A DNA stretch of 64,000 bases from Catenulispora rubra. GTDB lineage: Bacteria; Actinomycetota; Actinomycetes; Streptomycetales; Catenulisporaceae. The stretch is taken from positions 62,001 to 126,000 of the forward strand of contig NZ_JAACYW010000003.1 of NCBI RefSeq assembly GCF_015356825.1. Direction: 5' to 3'. The notes under the pieces are model-generated. The model had not been told where the DNA came from. It was given only the letters and a program-made list of their open reading frames with translations, and made no database searches. The first letter of the stretch is position 1; each line of letters opens with the position of its first letter. Both the position numbers and the translations under genes were made by a program. Positions 50,875 to 60,887 of this stretch are shown here, one piece after another.

Positions 50875-53240
50875 GCACCACGGCCCCGTCCACGGAACTC
50901 CTGGACGCCATGGACGCCTACTGGCGCGCCGCCAACTATCTCTCGGTCGGCCAGCTCTACCTCTACGACAACCCCCTGCTGCGCCGTCCGCTGGAGCTGT
51001 CCCACGTCAAACCCCTGGTGGTCGGGCACTGGGGCACGACGCCGGGCCAGAACTTCATCTACGTCCACCTGAACCGGGCCATCAAGGAGTACGACCTGGA
51101 CATGATCTACGTCGCCGGCCCCGGTCACGGCGGCCCGGCGCTGGTGGCCAACACCTATCTGGAAGGCAGCTACAGCGAGGTCTATCCCGATGTGAGCGAG
51201 GACGAGGCCGGGCTGAAGAAGCTGTTCAAGCAGTTCTCGTTCCCCGGCGGGATCTCCAGCCACGTCGCGCCGACCACGCCGGGGTCGATCCACGAGGGCG
51301 GGGAGTTGGGCTATTCGCTGAGCCACGCCTTCGGGGCGGTGTTCGACAGCCCGGACCTGATCGTCGCCTGCGTCGTCGGCGACGGCGAGGCCGAGACCGG
51401 TCCGCTGGCGACCGCGTGGCACTCCACCAAGTTCCTCGATCCGGTCGGGGACGGCGCGGTCCTGCCGATCCTGCACCTGAACGGCTACAAGATCAGCAAT
51501 CCGACGATCCTGGCGCGCATCGAGCACGAGGAGCTGGAGCAGTTCCTCCGCGGCTGCGGCTGGGAACCGCTGTTCGTCGAGGGCGACGAGCCCGCCGAGA
51601 TGCACCGGCTGATGGCCGCCGCGGTGGACGAGGCGATCGAGGGCATCCGGCGCAATCAGAACACCGCCCGCGACACCGGCGACCGGACCCGGCCGCGCTG
51701 GCCGATGATCGTCCTGCGCTCGCCCAAGGGCTGGACCGGGCCGAAGACCGTCGACGGACTGGCGAACGAGGGCACCTTCCGCTCGCACCAGGTGCCGCTG
51801 CTGGTGGACGCCGCCCACTTCGAGCACCTGGCCCGGCTGGAGAGCTGGCTGCTCGGCTACCGGCCGCAGGAGCTGTTCGACGCCGACGGCCGGCTCCTGC
51901 CGGAGCTGGCCGAGCTGGCGCCGAAGGGCGACCGGCGGATGGGCGCCAACCCCCGCGCCAACGGCGGTCTGCTGCTGCGCGACCTGCGGATGCCGGACTT
52001 CCGGGTGCACGCCGTGGACGTGCCCGCCCCCGGCGCCGTCGACGCCCAGGACACGGCCGTCCTGGGCCAGTTCCTCAGGAGTGTGATCGCCCTCAACACC
52101 GACCGGCGCAACTTCCGGATCTTCGGCCCGGACGAGACCCTGTCCAATCTCCTGGGCGCGGTCTTCGAGGTGACCGACCGGCAGTGGAACGCACGGACCC
52201 TGCCGAACGACGAGTTCCTGGCACCGTCCGGACGGGTCCTGGACTCGATGCTCAGCGAGCACCAGAGCCAGGGCTGGCTGGAGGGCTACCTCCTCACCGG
52301 CCGCCACGGCCTGTTCAACTGCTACGAGGCGTTCGTCCACATCGTCGACTCGATGTTCAACCAGCACGCCAAATGGCTGAAGGTCACCGCCGGGCTGCCC
52401 TGGCGCCGGGACATCGCCTCGCTCAACTACCTGCTCACCTCGCACGTCTGGCAGCAGGACCACAACGGCTTCACCCACCAGGACCCGGGCTTCCTGGACC
52501 ACGTCGTCAACAAGAAGGCCGACATCGTCCGCGTCTACCTGCCGCCGGACGCCAACACCCTGCTGTCCGTCGCCGACCACTGCCTGCGCAGCCGGCACTA
52601 CGTCAACGTCATCGTCGCGGGCAAGCGCGCGATGCCCCAGTGGCTCTCCATCGAGGATGCGGCCCGGCACTGCGTGAAGGGAGCCGGGGTCTGGCAGTGG
52701 GCGAGCAACGACCAGGGTACCGAGCCGGACGTCGTGCTGGCCTGCTGCGGGGACACTCCCACGCTGGAGGTCCTGGCCGCGGTGTCGATCCTGCGCGAAC
52801 ACCTGCCGGAACTGAAGGTCCGCGTGGTGAACGTCGTGGACCTCATGAAGCTCCAGCCCGCGGCGAGCCACCCGCACGGCCTCACCGAGGCCGAATACGA
52901 CTCGCTGTTCACCAGGGACAAACACATCATCTTCGCCTTCCACGGCTACCCCTGGCTCATCCACCGGCTCACCTACAGCCGGACCAACCGCAACCTGCAC
53001 GTGCGCGGCTATGTGGAGGAGGGCACGATCACCACACCCTTCGACATGCGCGTACAGAACCGCCTGGACCGCTTCCACCTGGTCCAGGACGTCATCGACC
53101 GGGTACCCGGTCTCGGGGACCGGGGCGAGTACCTCAGGCAGCTGATGCAGGACAAGCTCGTCGAGCACGACCGCTACATCGGCCTGCACGGCCTGGACCT
53201 GCCGGAGATCCTGAACTGGACCTGGGAGCCGTCCCCATGA
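50871..53240 (+). CDS. xfp: Phosphoketolase (xylulose-5-phosphate/fructose-6-phosphate)
   Basis: 789 aa, full length. Family signatures: the [11 protein letters not shown] start, [54 protein letters not shown], the thiamine-diphosphate motif [18 protein letters not shown], and the C-terminal [14 protein letters not shown]. It cleaves xylulose 5-phosphate or fructose 6-phosphate with phosphate to acetyl phosphate plus glyceraldehyde 3-phosphate or erythrose 4-phosphate, allowing ATP formation by acetate kinase when respiration is low. Overlaps both neighbours by four bases (ATGA). Confidence 0.97.
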   Translation: MSTTAPSTELLDAMDAYWRAANYLSVGQLYLYDNPLLRRPLELSHVKPLVVGHWGTTPGQNFIYVHLNRAIKEYDLDMIYVAGPGHGGPALVANTYLEGSYSEVYPDVSEDEAGLKKLFKQFSFPGGISSHVAPTTPGSIHEGGELGYSLSHAFGAVFDSPDLIVACVVGDGEAETGPLATAWHSTKFLDPVGDGAVLPILHLNGYKISNPTILARIEHEELEQFLRGCGWEPLFVEGDEPAEMHRLMAAAVDEAIEGIRRNQNTARDTGDRTRPRWPMIVLRSPKGWTGPKTVDGLANEGTFRSHQVPLLVDAAHFEHLARLESWLLGYRPQELFDADGRLLPELAELAPKGDRRMGANPRANGGLLLRDLRMPDFRVHAVDVPAPGAVDAQDTAVLGQFLRSVIALNTDRRNFRIFGPDETLSNLLGAVFEVTDRQWNARTLPNDEFLAPSGRVLDSMLSEHQSQGWLEGYLLTGRHGLFNCYEAFVHIVDSMFNQHAKWLKVTAGLPWRRDIASLNYLLTSHVWQQDHNGFTHQDPGFLDHVVNKKADIVRVYLPPDANTLLSVADHCLRSRHYVNVIVAGKRAMPQWLSIEDAARHCVKGAGVWQWASNDQGTEPDVVLACCGDTPTLEVLAAVSILREHLPELKVRVVNVVDLMKLQPAASHPHGLTEAEYDSLFTRDKHIIFAFHGYPWLIHRLTYSRTNRNLHVRGYVEEGTITTPFDMRVQNRLDRFHLVQDVIDRVPGLGDRGEYLRQLMQDKLVEHDRYIGLHGLDLPEILNWTWEPSP

Positions 53241-55936
53241 CGGCCACCGCCCCGGCGCTGTCCGCCGACTCCGCACACACGGCCGCCTCCATACACACCG
53301 TCGCCTCCGCCGCGGCGTCGCCGGCCGGCGACGTGCTGCGTGCCCTCGGCGTGTCAGCCGACCAGGGGTTGTCCGGCGATGAGGTCACCCGACTGCAGGC
53401 TGAGTACGGCCCGAACGCCGTGGCCTCGCACAAGGCCCGAGCCCTGACGGTGCTCTGGCACCAGCTGCGCTCACCGCTGCTGGGGCTGCTGATGGCCGCC
53501 GCTGTCGTCTCCTTCCTGGTCGGGGAACGCAGCGACGCGGTCATCATCGGCGTGATCGTCGCCGTGTCGGTCGGGCTCGGGTTCGTCAACGAGTACCGGG
53601 CGGAGAAGGCCGCCGAGGCGCTGCACTCCCAGATCCGTCACGAGACCGTGGTCCTGCGCGACGGGCAGCCGGTCGAGGTGGACGTCACCATCCTGGTGCC
53701 CGGCGACATCGTCGAGCTGCGGCTCGGCGACGTCGTCCCGGCCGACGTCCGGCTGCAGGCCGTCACCGGCCTGGAGTGCGACGAGTCGATCCTGACCGGC
53801 GAGTCGCTGCCGGTGGACAAGAACCCCGATCCGGTGCCCGCCGGAACGCCGCTGGCCGAGCTGGCCGGCTGCGCGCTGATGGGCACCGTGGTCCACGCCG
53901 GCAGCGGCCGCGGGGTCGTGGTGGCCACCGGACCCCGCACCGAGTTCGGCAAGATCGCCGCCGGACTGGACACCCACCCGCTGGACACCGGGTTCCAGGT
54001 CGGGCTCCGCAAGTTCTCGATGCTCCTGGTCTACGTGGCGGGCGCGCTCACCACGACGATCTTCGTGATGAACGTGGTGCTGCACAAACCGATCATCGAC
54101 GCGCTGCTGTTCTCCCTGGCCATCGCGGTCGGCATCACCCCGCAGCTGCTGCCCGCGGTCGTCTCCACTTCCCTGGCCGCCGGATCCCGCAGAATGAGCA
54201 AGCGCAAGGTCCTGGTGAAGCGCCTGGTGTGCATCGAGGACCTCGGCGACATCGACACGCTGTTCACCGACAAGACCGGCACGCTGACCGCAGGAAAGAT
54301 CGACTACGAGCGCGCTGTACCGGCGAGCCCCGGCGACGACGCGGACGCCGCCCAGCGGGCAGTGCTGCGCTGGGGGCTGTTGTGTACCGAGAACTCCGCA
54401 GCCGACGGATCGGCCGTGGGCGGGAACCCGCTCGACCAGGCCCTGTGGCAGTCCTCTGCGACCCAGGCACAGCGGCCCGCACTGGCCGGCTACGCGCGCC
54501 TGGCGGCACTGCCCTTCGACCACGAACGACGCATGGCCTCGGCCCTGGTCCGGGACACCGCCGGACAGACCACCGTCATCACCAAAGGAGCGCCGGAGAG
54601 CGTCCTGGGCCGCTGCCTCGGGGTACCGGATGCGGCGCGCCAGGCGCTGCGGACGGAGTTCGCCGCGGGCAACCGCGTCGTCGCGGTCGCCACCCGCCCC
54701 GCCGGCGGTGCGGCCCAGCTGACCCCCGACGACGAAAACGGCCTGACCCTCGTCGGCCTGCTGGTGTTCCTCGACCCGCCGAAACCGGACGCCGCCGGGG
54801 CGCTGCGCCGCCTGGCCGACCTCGGCATCGCGGTGAAGGTCGTCACCGGCGACAACGCCGCCGTCGCGCTGAAAGTCTGCCGCGACCTCGGCCTCGGCGC
54901 TGGCAACAGCGACGGTGACGGCAACGCGCTCACCGGTTCGGACATCGAAGCCCTCGACGACACCCGGCTCGCCGCAGCGATCGCGACGACCACCGTGTTC
55001 GCCCGCGTCAGCCCCGAGGACAAGGCCCGGATAGTACGCGTCCAGCGCCTGTCCGGCGGCGGGGTGGCATTCCTCGGCGACGGCGTCAACGACGCGCTCG
55101 CCCTGCACGCGGCCGACGTGGGCATCTCGGTGGACTCGGCCACAGACGTCGCCAAGGACGCCGCCGACGTGATCCTGCTGGAGAAGGACCTCGACGTCCT
55201 GGCCGACGGCGTCGCCGAAGGCCGGCGGATCTTCGCCAACACCATCAAGTACGTCCTGATGGGCACGTCCAGCAACTTCGGCAACATGGCCTCCGCCGCG
55301 GGCGCGTCACTGTTCCTGTCGTTCCTGCCGATGCTGCCGTCCCAGATCCTCCTCAACAACCTGCTCTACGACACCAGCCAGCTCGCCATCCCGACCGACA
55401 ACGTCGACGAGGAGCAACTGCGCCGGCCCTCGCACTGGGACATCGGCTTCATCCGCCGCTTCATGGTCTACTTCGGGCCGCTCAGCTCGGTGTTCGACTT
55501 CCTCACCTTCGGTGTCATGCTCTGGGTGTTCCACTCCGGCCCGGCCCAGTTCCGCTCCGGCTGGTTCGTGGAGTCCCTGGCCACCCAGACCCTGGTCATC
55601 TTCGCCATCCGCACCCGCCGCATCCCGTTCTTCCGAAGCCACCCCAGCCTGCCGCTGACCCTGGCCGCACTCGCAGTCGTGGCCATCGGCGCAGCGCTCC
55701 CCGCCACCCCGCCGGCCCACACCCTCGGATTCCAGCCGCTTCCGGTCACCTACTTCGCCGCCCTGGCCGGGATGGTCGTCGGCTACCTCGTCCTGATCGA
55801 GATCGGCAAGAAGATCTTCTACCGGGCCGCGGCCGCAAGAACCGCCGCCGACGCTCCGACGGCGCCGACCGACAAGAAACGCCGTCATCTACTCCGGCGC
55901 GCCGCGCACTTCAGCACCGCCACGCCCACCGGATAG
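53237..55936 (+). CDS. MgtA-like Mg2+/cation P-type ATPase
   Basis: 899 aa and complete. Actuator motif [11 protein letters not shown], membrane motif [16 protein letters not shown] (MgtA type; the usual PEGL equivalent is PQLL), phosphorylation motif [15 protein letters not shown], nucleotide-domain TKGAPESVL, hinge [12 protein letters not shown] and a C-terminal set of four helices. Resembles MgtA in [18 protein letters not shown]. Start ATG at 53237 overlaps the phosphoketolase stop. Imports Mg2+ or a similar cation. Last gene of the operon; it supplies an intact pump beside the crippled first one. Confidence 0.93.
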   Translation: MTATAPALSADSAHTAASIHTVASAAASPAGDVLRALGVSADQGLSGDEVTRLQAEYGPNAVASHKARALTVLWHQLRSPLLGLLMAAAVVSFLVGERSDAVIIGVIVAVSVGLGFVNEYRAEKAAEALHSQIRHETVVLRDGQPVEVDVTILVPGDIVELRLGDVVPADVRLQAVTGLECDESILTGESLPVDKNPDPVPAGTPLAELAGCALMGTVVHAGSGRGVVVATGPRTEFGKIAAGLDTHPLDTGFQVGLRKFSMLLVYVAGALTTTIFVMNVVLHKPIIDALLFSLAIAVGITPQLLPAVVSTSLAAGSRRMSKRKVLVKRLVCIEDLGDIDTLFTDKTGTLTAGKIDYERAVPASPGDDADAAQRAVLRWGLLCTENSAADGSAVGGNPLDQALWQSSATQAQRPALAGYARLAALPFDHERRMASALVRDTAGQTTVITKGAPESVLGRCLGVPDAARQALRTEFAAGNRVVAVATRPAGGAAQLTPDDENGLTLVGLLVFLDPPKPDAAGALRRLADLGIAVKVVTGDNAAVALKVCRDLGLGAGNSDGDGNALTGSDIEALDDTRLAAAIATTTVFARVSPEDKARIVRVQRLSGGGVAFLGDGVNDALALHAADVGISVDSATDVAKDAADVILLEKDLDVLADGVAEGRRIFANTIKYVLMGTSSNFGNMASAAGASLFLSFLPMLPSQILLNNLLYDTSQLAIPTDNVDEEQLRRPSHWDIGFIRRFMVYFGPLSSVFDFLTFGVMLWVFHSGPAQFRSGWFVESLATQTLVIFAIRTRRIPFFRSHPSLPLTLAALAVVAIGAALPATPPAHTLGFQPLPVTYFAALAGMVVGYLVLIEIGKKIFYRAAAARTAADAPTAPTDKKRRHLLRRAAHFSTATPTG

Positions 55937-56135
55937 GTGGTCTCGACGTTGAACGGCCTGACGAACCCGCTTCGCGCCGGTGAACGTTCCAGCGCGGCAG
56001 TCTCCTGAACGCCCGACGTTCCCCGTGTGTCAGGGCTTCACGTCGCTCCATCCCACGCCGTAGAGTTGTTGACAGCCCATCCCCAGACCCCGGTACGGCA
56101 TTCCACAGCGTCTACGCGAACACAGGGGCCATGCC

Positions 56136-56366
56136 GTGCTGGAACCCACTAACGGAAGCAACGTCAAAGACACCGGGATCATCGACACCTCCGCAGTCAT
56201 CGACCAGGCTTCCGGAGTGCTGAGCGTCCAACTCGACATGCCGATTCCGGAGGCGATGGAGTGGATGCGCTGGTCTGCGTGCGTCCACGGACAACTCGTC
56301 GCGGAGTTCGCCGCGGATGTCGTGGCCCGGCGGCTCAGCTTCGGGGTCGGTGACAGGGAGTCCTAA
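56136..56366 (+). CDS. Minimal ANTAR-domain RNA-binding protein, 76 aa
   Basis: Residues 19-68 fit ANTAR: AVIDQASGVLSVQLDMPIPE, AMEWMRWSACVHGQLVAEFA, DVVARRL, with the expected Ala and aromatic positions of the three-helix bundle. ANTAR proteins bind tandem hexaloop hairpins in leader RNAs to prevent termination, normally with a GAF or receiver domain. Here there is none. GTG start at 56136. A TTGACA box at 56069-56074 may be its -35. It lies 200 bp after the ATPase operon. Confidence 0.65.
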   Translation: MLEPTNGSNVKDTGIIDTSAVIDQASGVLSVQLDMPIPEAMEWMRWSACVHGQLVAEFAADVVARRLSFGVGDRES

Positions 56367-56639
56367 CTCAACGCGTGGTGACCCGAGCGGTCATGGCCCG
56401 GGACTGCGGTCATAGCGGCCATAGCGGCCAGGACCGGGGAGAGGATCTGCCCTCGGAAGCGGGGTCCAGGCTCCGACGACTCCCCCCACGGGATCTGCGG
56501 GCCCATAATGAGGGCCGCGCACGGACCAGACAACGTCCACGGGTAACTTTGCACCAAAGCCAGGCCCGCGCCAGAGCGGCCCACTCCCACACCCCTGGCG
56601 AACCCTGGCGAATAGGGACGCGTTCGATCGAACGCCTTC
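56367..56639. repeat. Gene-free convergent gap with palindrome GCGTTCGATCGAACGC
   Basis: The perfect 16-bp palindrome (56620-56635) lies 5 bp past the stop of the minus-strand gene. Nearby are direct repeats (CATAGCGGC at 56410-56430 and AACCCTGGCG-like units at 56592-56610). No gene. The palindrome may act in termination or as a protein site. Confidence 0.45.
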
Positions 56640-57101
56640 TCAGCCGACGACCTGGATGACCAGCGGGCCCTGGTCCGCGCCGCTCGGCTGGAGCGCCACC
56701 CGCTTGGGCATCAGGCTGCGGTCCTCGATCTGGTTGCGGAACAGGAACTCGCCGGTGCCCGGTTCCTGAATCGCGTAGTAGCCGCTGGTAATCTCGCTCG
56801 CGTCCTTGATCGGTGACGCGTCGTCCTCGGCATCGTCGCTGTACCGGGTCAGGGTCCAGGACGAGACGGCAAGGCCCGCGTCGACCGGGGCGACGACCGC
56901 TTGGGTACCGGGGTCCAGGCTCGGGGCGCCGAGTACCAGACCGCCGGCCTGGTCGGTGAACTGGATGGTGCCGTCGTCCGCCGAGCTCGCGATCCACGTG
57001 GTCGCGTTGGGCGGGGCGATGATGGACGCGTAGACCTGGCCGTTGATGATCGCCACGTCGGCGCCGCGGATCGAGATGTGGACGAGCGGGCCGTTCGCCA
57101 T
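56640..57101 (-). CDS. Beta-trefoil-like protein, possibly I66-type protease inhibitor
   Basis: 153 aa from ATG 57101 (AGGAG 8 nt upstream). Beta-rich with no signal peptide: LVHISIRGADVAIINGQVYA, WIASSADDGTIQFTDQAGG, SGYYAIQEPGTGEFLFRNQI, EDRSLMPKRVALQPSG. The late motif 'F..Nq.eDRSL.Pk.v.L.p' is similar to that of I66-family inhibitors and R-type trefoils. That similarity is from memory, so the functional label is tentative. Confidence 0.55.
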   Translation of the reverse strand: MANGPLVHISIRGADVAIINGQVYASIIAPPNATTWIASSADDGTIQFTDQAGGLVLGAPSLDPGTQAVVAPVDAGLAVSSWTLTRYSDDAEDDASPIKDASEITSGYYAIQEPGTGEFLFRNQIEDRSLMPKRVALQPSGADQGPLVIQVVG

Positions 57102-57370
57102 GACTGCCACTCCTATCTCAGAGGTCTGATACTCCGGAGTCTGGACGCGCACGGCCGGGGCCGCAACTCAGCGCACTGTCAAAGTTGCTCCCCGCCATCA
57201 CCGAACATCGCCCACCTGTGCTGGTTACGCCTTGCATCCGCTATTTCACGCCGCGCTTCGCCATCGGTCCATCTGCGTATATCCATGGATGAGCCACCCC
57301 ACTACGGTCAATCACAGGCGTCAGCGGAGATTTCCGGACTTGCGACGCTGTGACGAGAAGGGCAAGACAC

Positions 57371-58570
57371 ATGGCCGACATCCCCGTCCAGAGCTGGAGC
57401 CTGACCGAGGCCCCCACCGCGATCGAGTACCCGCCGGCCCCGGACCCGTCCGAGGATCCCTGGCCGGTTCCCTACGGCTGGGCCCGGGTCTACTACGCGA
57501 CCGGTCAGGACCACCTGACCCGGCCGGTCATCCTGGCGGACGGTTTCGGGTTCGCCGCCAGCGACCCCGACGAGCTGTGGGACGGCCTGCAGAACCACGA
57601 CTACCCCTTCATCAGCAAACTGCGGGACAACGGCTACGACCTCATCCTCGTCGGCTACGACCAGCGCAGCCGGAAGATCCAGGACAACGCACAGGCGGTC
57701 ATCGCCACCATCGCCCGGGCCATCGGCGAGTGCGACGACACCGTTTCGCTGACCGTCGGCGGCTTCAGCATGGGCGGCCTGGTGACCCGCTACGCCCTGG
57801 CGAAGCTGGAACACGACGAGTTCGATCACAAAACATCGACCTACATCTCCTACGACAGCCCGCACCGCGGCGCGTGGATCCCGTTGTCGCTCCAGAAGAT
57901 GGCCCACGTGGTCGCGCCCTTCGCCCCGCTGCTCTCCCAGCAGATCAACAGCGACGCCGCACGCCAGCTGCTATGGCGCCACACCCCCAACATCCTCACC
58001 AAACCCCGCGAGGACCCGCTGCGCACCCAGTTCCTCCGGGAGCTGGCGGCCTACGGCGACTGGCCGCGGATACCGCGGCTGCTCGCCGTGGCGAACGGCG
58101 CGGGCAACGGCGAGCCCAACGGCGCCCTGGCCGGCGCACTCGCACTGGCCACCGAGAACCCGCCGGACGGACTCAGCACCAAGATGTGGATCCAGGACAA
58201 CGGCGCGAAGTTCCACGCCGGCTGGTACAAGCTGGGCACGCTGCCCGCCTACGACTTCTACACCGAGAACATGCCCAAGGCCGACAGCGCCCCAGGCGGC
58301 ACCCTCGACTCCTTCCTCCTCGCCGCGGAGAACCTGCGCGAACTCGGCTACGAGGTCGAGTGCGACTACCCGACCATCAACTTCGTGCCGTCGGTGAGCG
58401 CGGTGGCGATCCGCGGCGTCGCCACCGACGCAGAGCTCTACCTCACCATCGACAAGGAACCGGCCTCCGCCAGCGAGGTCGACGAGTTCAAGTGCTCCCG
58501 CACGAACACCCCGCACACCAAGATGACCGTCGAACTCGGCGAGTGGATCCTGGAGCGCCTGCCCAAGTAG
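57371..58570 (+). CDS. Alpha/beta hydrolase (lipase/DUF676-like), 399 aa
   Basis: A serine hydrolase with the nucleophile elbow VGGFSMGGLVTRYALAKLE, preceded by RPVILADGFGFAASDPDELW and GYDLILVGYDQRSRKIQDNA, and followed by SYDSPHRGAWIP (late Asp candidate). Lipase-like 'GxSxGG..a..y' pattern. No signal peptide. GAGAAGGGC about 8 nt before the ATG. Upstream is a 270-bp gap with no gene. Substrate unknown; ester or lactone cleavage likely. Confidence 0.8.
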   Translation: MADIPVQSWSLTEAPTAIEYPPAPDPSEDPWPVPYGWARVYYATGQDHLTRPVILADGFGFAASDPDELWDGLQNHDYPFISKLRDNGYDLILVGYDQRSRKIQDNAQAVIATIARAIGECDDTVSLTVGGFSMGGLVTRYALAKLEHDEFDHKTSTYISYDSPHRGAWIPLSLQKMAHVVAPFAPLLSQQINSDAARQLLWRHTPNILTKPREDPLRTQFLRELAAYGDWPRIPRLLAVANGAGNGEPNGALAGALALATENPPDGLSTKMWIQDNGAKFHAGWYKLGTLPAYDFYTENMPKADSAPGGTLDSFLLAAENLRELGYEVECDYPTINFVPSVSAVAIRGVATDAELYLTIDKEPASASEVDEFKCSRTNTPHTKMTVELGEWILERLPK

Positions 58571-58682
58571 ACCGCCACCAGAAGGCACGCCGAGCCCGGC
58601 GAACCACGCAACGCGCTACTGGATGCGGGCCGCCCGCACATCTAGGTGGTCGCCAGCTGCTGAAGGTTCTGCCGGACGGCGT

Positions 58683-58735
58683 CAGCCGTGGCCCGCACGC
58701 CGTCCCAGGAAGGGACAGGCGTCCGGCCACGGCTG
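58683..58735. terminator. Nested hairpin terminator between convergent genes
   Basis: CAGCCGTGGCC (58683-58693) pairs with GGCCACGGCTG (58725-58735), enclosing a second hairpin (ACGC..TCCC/GGGA..GCGT). Positioned between the hydrolase and the TerB-like gene. Confidence 0.7.
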
Positions 58736-58772
58736 GCCCCGGACCCCGGTTCAGTCGGGTGCCCGCAGAGGA

Positions 58773-59282
58773 TCAGAGGGTGTCGACGTGGAACAGGGCC
58801 CTGCGCATCTTGCCGCTGGCCGCCTCCATCTCGACCAGAGCCTGGATGGTCAGGACCATGTCGTCGGCGACCCGCATGGCCTTGGCGGCCTCCATGACCT
58901 TCCTCTTCTCCTTGCCGGCGTAGACGCCGTCGGCGCCGCACATCTGCGTCGCGTGGTAGACCAGGTTCGGGGCGGCGGACCAGGTCTTGACATCCGTGAC
59001 GATGCCGGACAGGAGCTTGTTCAGGTCGGCGGTCTTGTAGTCGAACGTCGGGTACTGCGCCAGGATCTCCTCCGGGACGCCGAACGTGCGCTGGTGGTCG
59101 ACGAGCCACCTCAGCTCGGCCGGGGAGACCTTGCCGTCGGCTCCGGCGATCGCCAGCAGGGCGTACCCGTAGTTGCGCATCGCGGTGGCGGTGGCCGCCG
59201 AGATGCCGTACTGGGACTTGGCGTGCTCGCTGACGTCGATCAGCTTCTCGTCGTGCGCGGGGGTGGGTCGCGTGGTGCTCAT
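58773..59282 (-). CDS. TerB-like protein, 169 aa
   Basis: Two helical halves each with a TerB/EF-like acidic loop: LAIAGADGKVSPAELRWLVD and CGADGVYAGKEKRKVMEAAK. This is the DUF533/TerB layout. The protein is cytoplasmic, with no signal. GAGGAG 8 nt before the ATG at 59282. TerB family members occur in stress and membrane-linked systems and are not themselves sufficient for tellurite resistance. Convergent with the hydrolase gene. Confidence 0.75.
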   Translation of the reverse strand: MSTTRPTPAHDEKLIDVSEHAKSQYGISAATATAMRNYGYALLAIAGADGKVSPAELRWLVDHQRTFGVPEEILAQYPTFDYKTADLNKLLSGIVTDVKTWSAAPNLVYHATQMCGADGVYAGKEKRKVMEAAKAMRVADDMVLTIQALVEMEAASGKMRRALFHVDTL

Positions 59283-59588
59283 CTGAGCGCTCCTCGAATC
59301 CTGGCAAGCACGCCGTCGGCCGACCCTTGCTGAAAGGGGCCTCGTTCACGGCGGCGGGACGCGCAGGACTGGACGGTGTTCGCCGTCACGACGGAGTCGG
59401 GTCCTGGCAGCATCCGGCACGTGTGACCACTGAATGGGATCACATGCGCACCCTGCGTTGCCGTGCCTCAGTCTGCTCCCCCGGCACCGGCACCACAAGG
59501 GCGGTGGCAGTCCGGCGGTGACCGGCCGACCTTCCCCGGCCCCGCCAGACGCCGTACCGGGCATCACGTTGTGCACAGCGCGGACAGC
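59283..59588. other. Intergenic region, no gene
   Basis: Carries the promoter side of the TerB-like gene. No frame here has a recognisable product. Confidence 0.5.
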
Positions 59589-60275
59589 TCAGCTCCAGAC
59601 CAGGCGGGTATCACGCACCCTGCCAGGAACCCGGAGAGCGAGCCGGGCGCCTTGGCGAGCCTCACTACTTTCGCGAACTGGCATCAATTGGTTGAGGCGA
59701 GTTGCTTTCGACCCCGACCCCGGGATGGTCAGGCGTAGCAACGGCATCAAGAACATCATCACCAGGCCGGCAATGATCGCGAACAGGGACATGGTGGCCA
59801 GCGAGTCGTCCGGTCTCGGTGATGGCTGTCCCAGCCAGACCAATATCAAGATCTGAGTCAGCGCGAGGAAGAAGACCGTCAATGCCCACACGAGGCCGAG
59901 AACTGTAAACGCAACGCCTCTCGCGCTACTCAGCAATTCACTCGCCGTAGGCCGCTTCAGTGCGATCTTCACGATCTCTCCCCGTAGCTCCAGGCTGCGC
60001 GCCTGAAGCTCTTGCGAGGGGATGTTCATGTCTCTATCCGGCAGCGTGCCCAGATACGCCTTCACCTGGTCGGCTCGTTGCTCCCACAACAGCAGCCCTC
60101 GGCGGCCATGCGTCCTGCTCTCAAACTCGCGCGCTTCGGCGCCGGCAGCGAACAGCAAGATCGGAATTACAACCGCCATCGTCGTCGCATAGCTTGCTCG
60201 TAGTGCTGTTGATATACACGCGTGAAGCGTTTCTGTGGGTCTTGAGCCGGATCCCTGGGCATGCGGACCTCCCAC
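59589..60275 (-). CDS. Membrane protein, up to 228 aa
   Basis: Three hydrophobic segments (YATTMAVVIPILLFAAG, VAFTVLGLVWALTVFFLALTQILIL, MSLFAIIAGLVMMFLMPLL) with a charged loop between the first two. The GTG at 60275 keeps the first helix intact; an ATG at 60179 would cut into it. No family recognised. It lies downstream of the Rhs gene on the same strand but 600 bp away, so a link (for example immunity) is only a possibility. Confidence 0.5.
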   Translation of the reverse strand: MGGPHAQGSGSRPTETLHACISTALRASYATTMAVVIPILLFAAGAEAREFESRTHGRRGLLLWEQRADQVKAYLGTLPDRDMNIPSQELQARSLELRGEIVKIALKRPTASELLSSARGVAFTVLGLVWALTVFFLALTQILILVWLGQPSPRPDDSLATMSLFAIIAGLVMMFLMPLLRLTIPGSGSKATRLNQLMPVRESSEARQGARLALRVPGRVRDTRLVWS

Positions 60276-60330
60276 CCTGTTCTATTTCCGGCTGAGCCAC
60301 CCGCGTTACACCCTCGCTGGTTCAGCTGAT

Positions 60331-60626
60331 ATGCCGGTTGGCGTTGCTGTGGATCGTCGGATCATGCCCGGCGAGTCGCCGGTGCTGCTGATTCCGGCTC
60401 GGGCCGCCGGGGCCGGCCCCGAGGCGCTGCCGGCGGACTACCAGCGGATCCTGACGATCGTGCGCGACGCAGCCGGGCCGGTCACGTCCGGGCCGTCGGC
60501 GAGACGCTCGGCCTGCCAGCCGAGGTGCGGGGCAAGCTGGAGCTACTGCACGGGAAGATGAACAAGCTCGCCGACCGCGGCTGGCTGCGGAAACTCGCCG
60601 ACGGCAGGTTCGCGATCGCATTCTGA
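60331..60626 (+). pseudogene. Frameshifted small winged-helix gene
   Basis: One frame encodes LPADYQRILTIVRDAAGPV. After a shift near 60485-60495, the next frame continues RAVGETLGLPAEVRGKLELL, HGKMNKLADRGWLRKLADGR and FAIAF plus stop. Joined, these make a plausible winged-helix domain of a type common near actinobacterial transposon-related genes. One indel has broken it. Confidence 0.55.
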
Positions 60627-60887
60627 GGCGAGCTGCTTCAGCCGCACGCGGTGTTCGGCCTCGGCGGCCGTCGCACCGTCATGACGTCTGCGTCCCAGGG
60701 CGCGTCGCACCACGCCGACGATCCGTGCCATGAGATCCGCTCCCTGAGTCGAACGGCAGACCTGTGCGCAAGCGCACCGTCACGTCGCCCGAATCATCCC
60801 ACCAGCCGCTCCCAATCATCCCGGCCGAGGCAGAATTCTTGGCGCTCGGACCCGACGCGGCGATGGTGAAAGCCACCGTCAAGCATC
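60627..60887. other. No firm gene
   Basis: A 50-odd-codon plus-strand frame beginning GTG near 60761 (RKRTVTSPESSHQPLP) runs into the end of the Rhs gene. Not supported by any family. Confidence 0.4.

Noticed and set aside
50864-53236. Apparent 1690-aa protein running through the phosphoketolase region into the MgtA-like ATPase
   Set aside because: The first 790 codons are an Arg/Pro/Gly-rich shadow of the phosphoketolase gene in another frame. The ATPase starts at the ATG at 53237.
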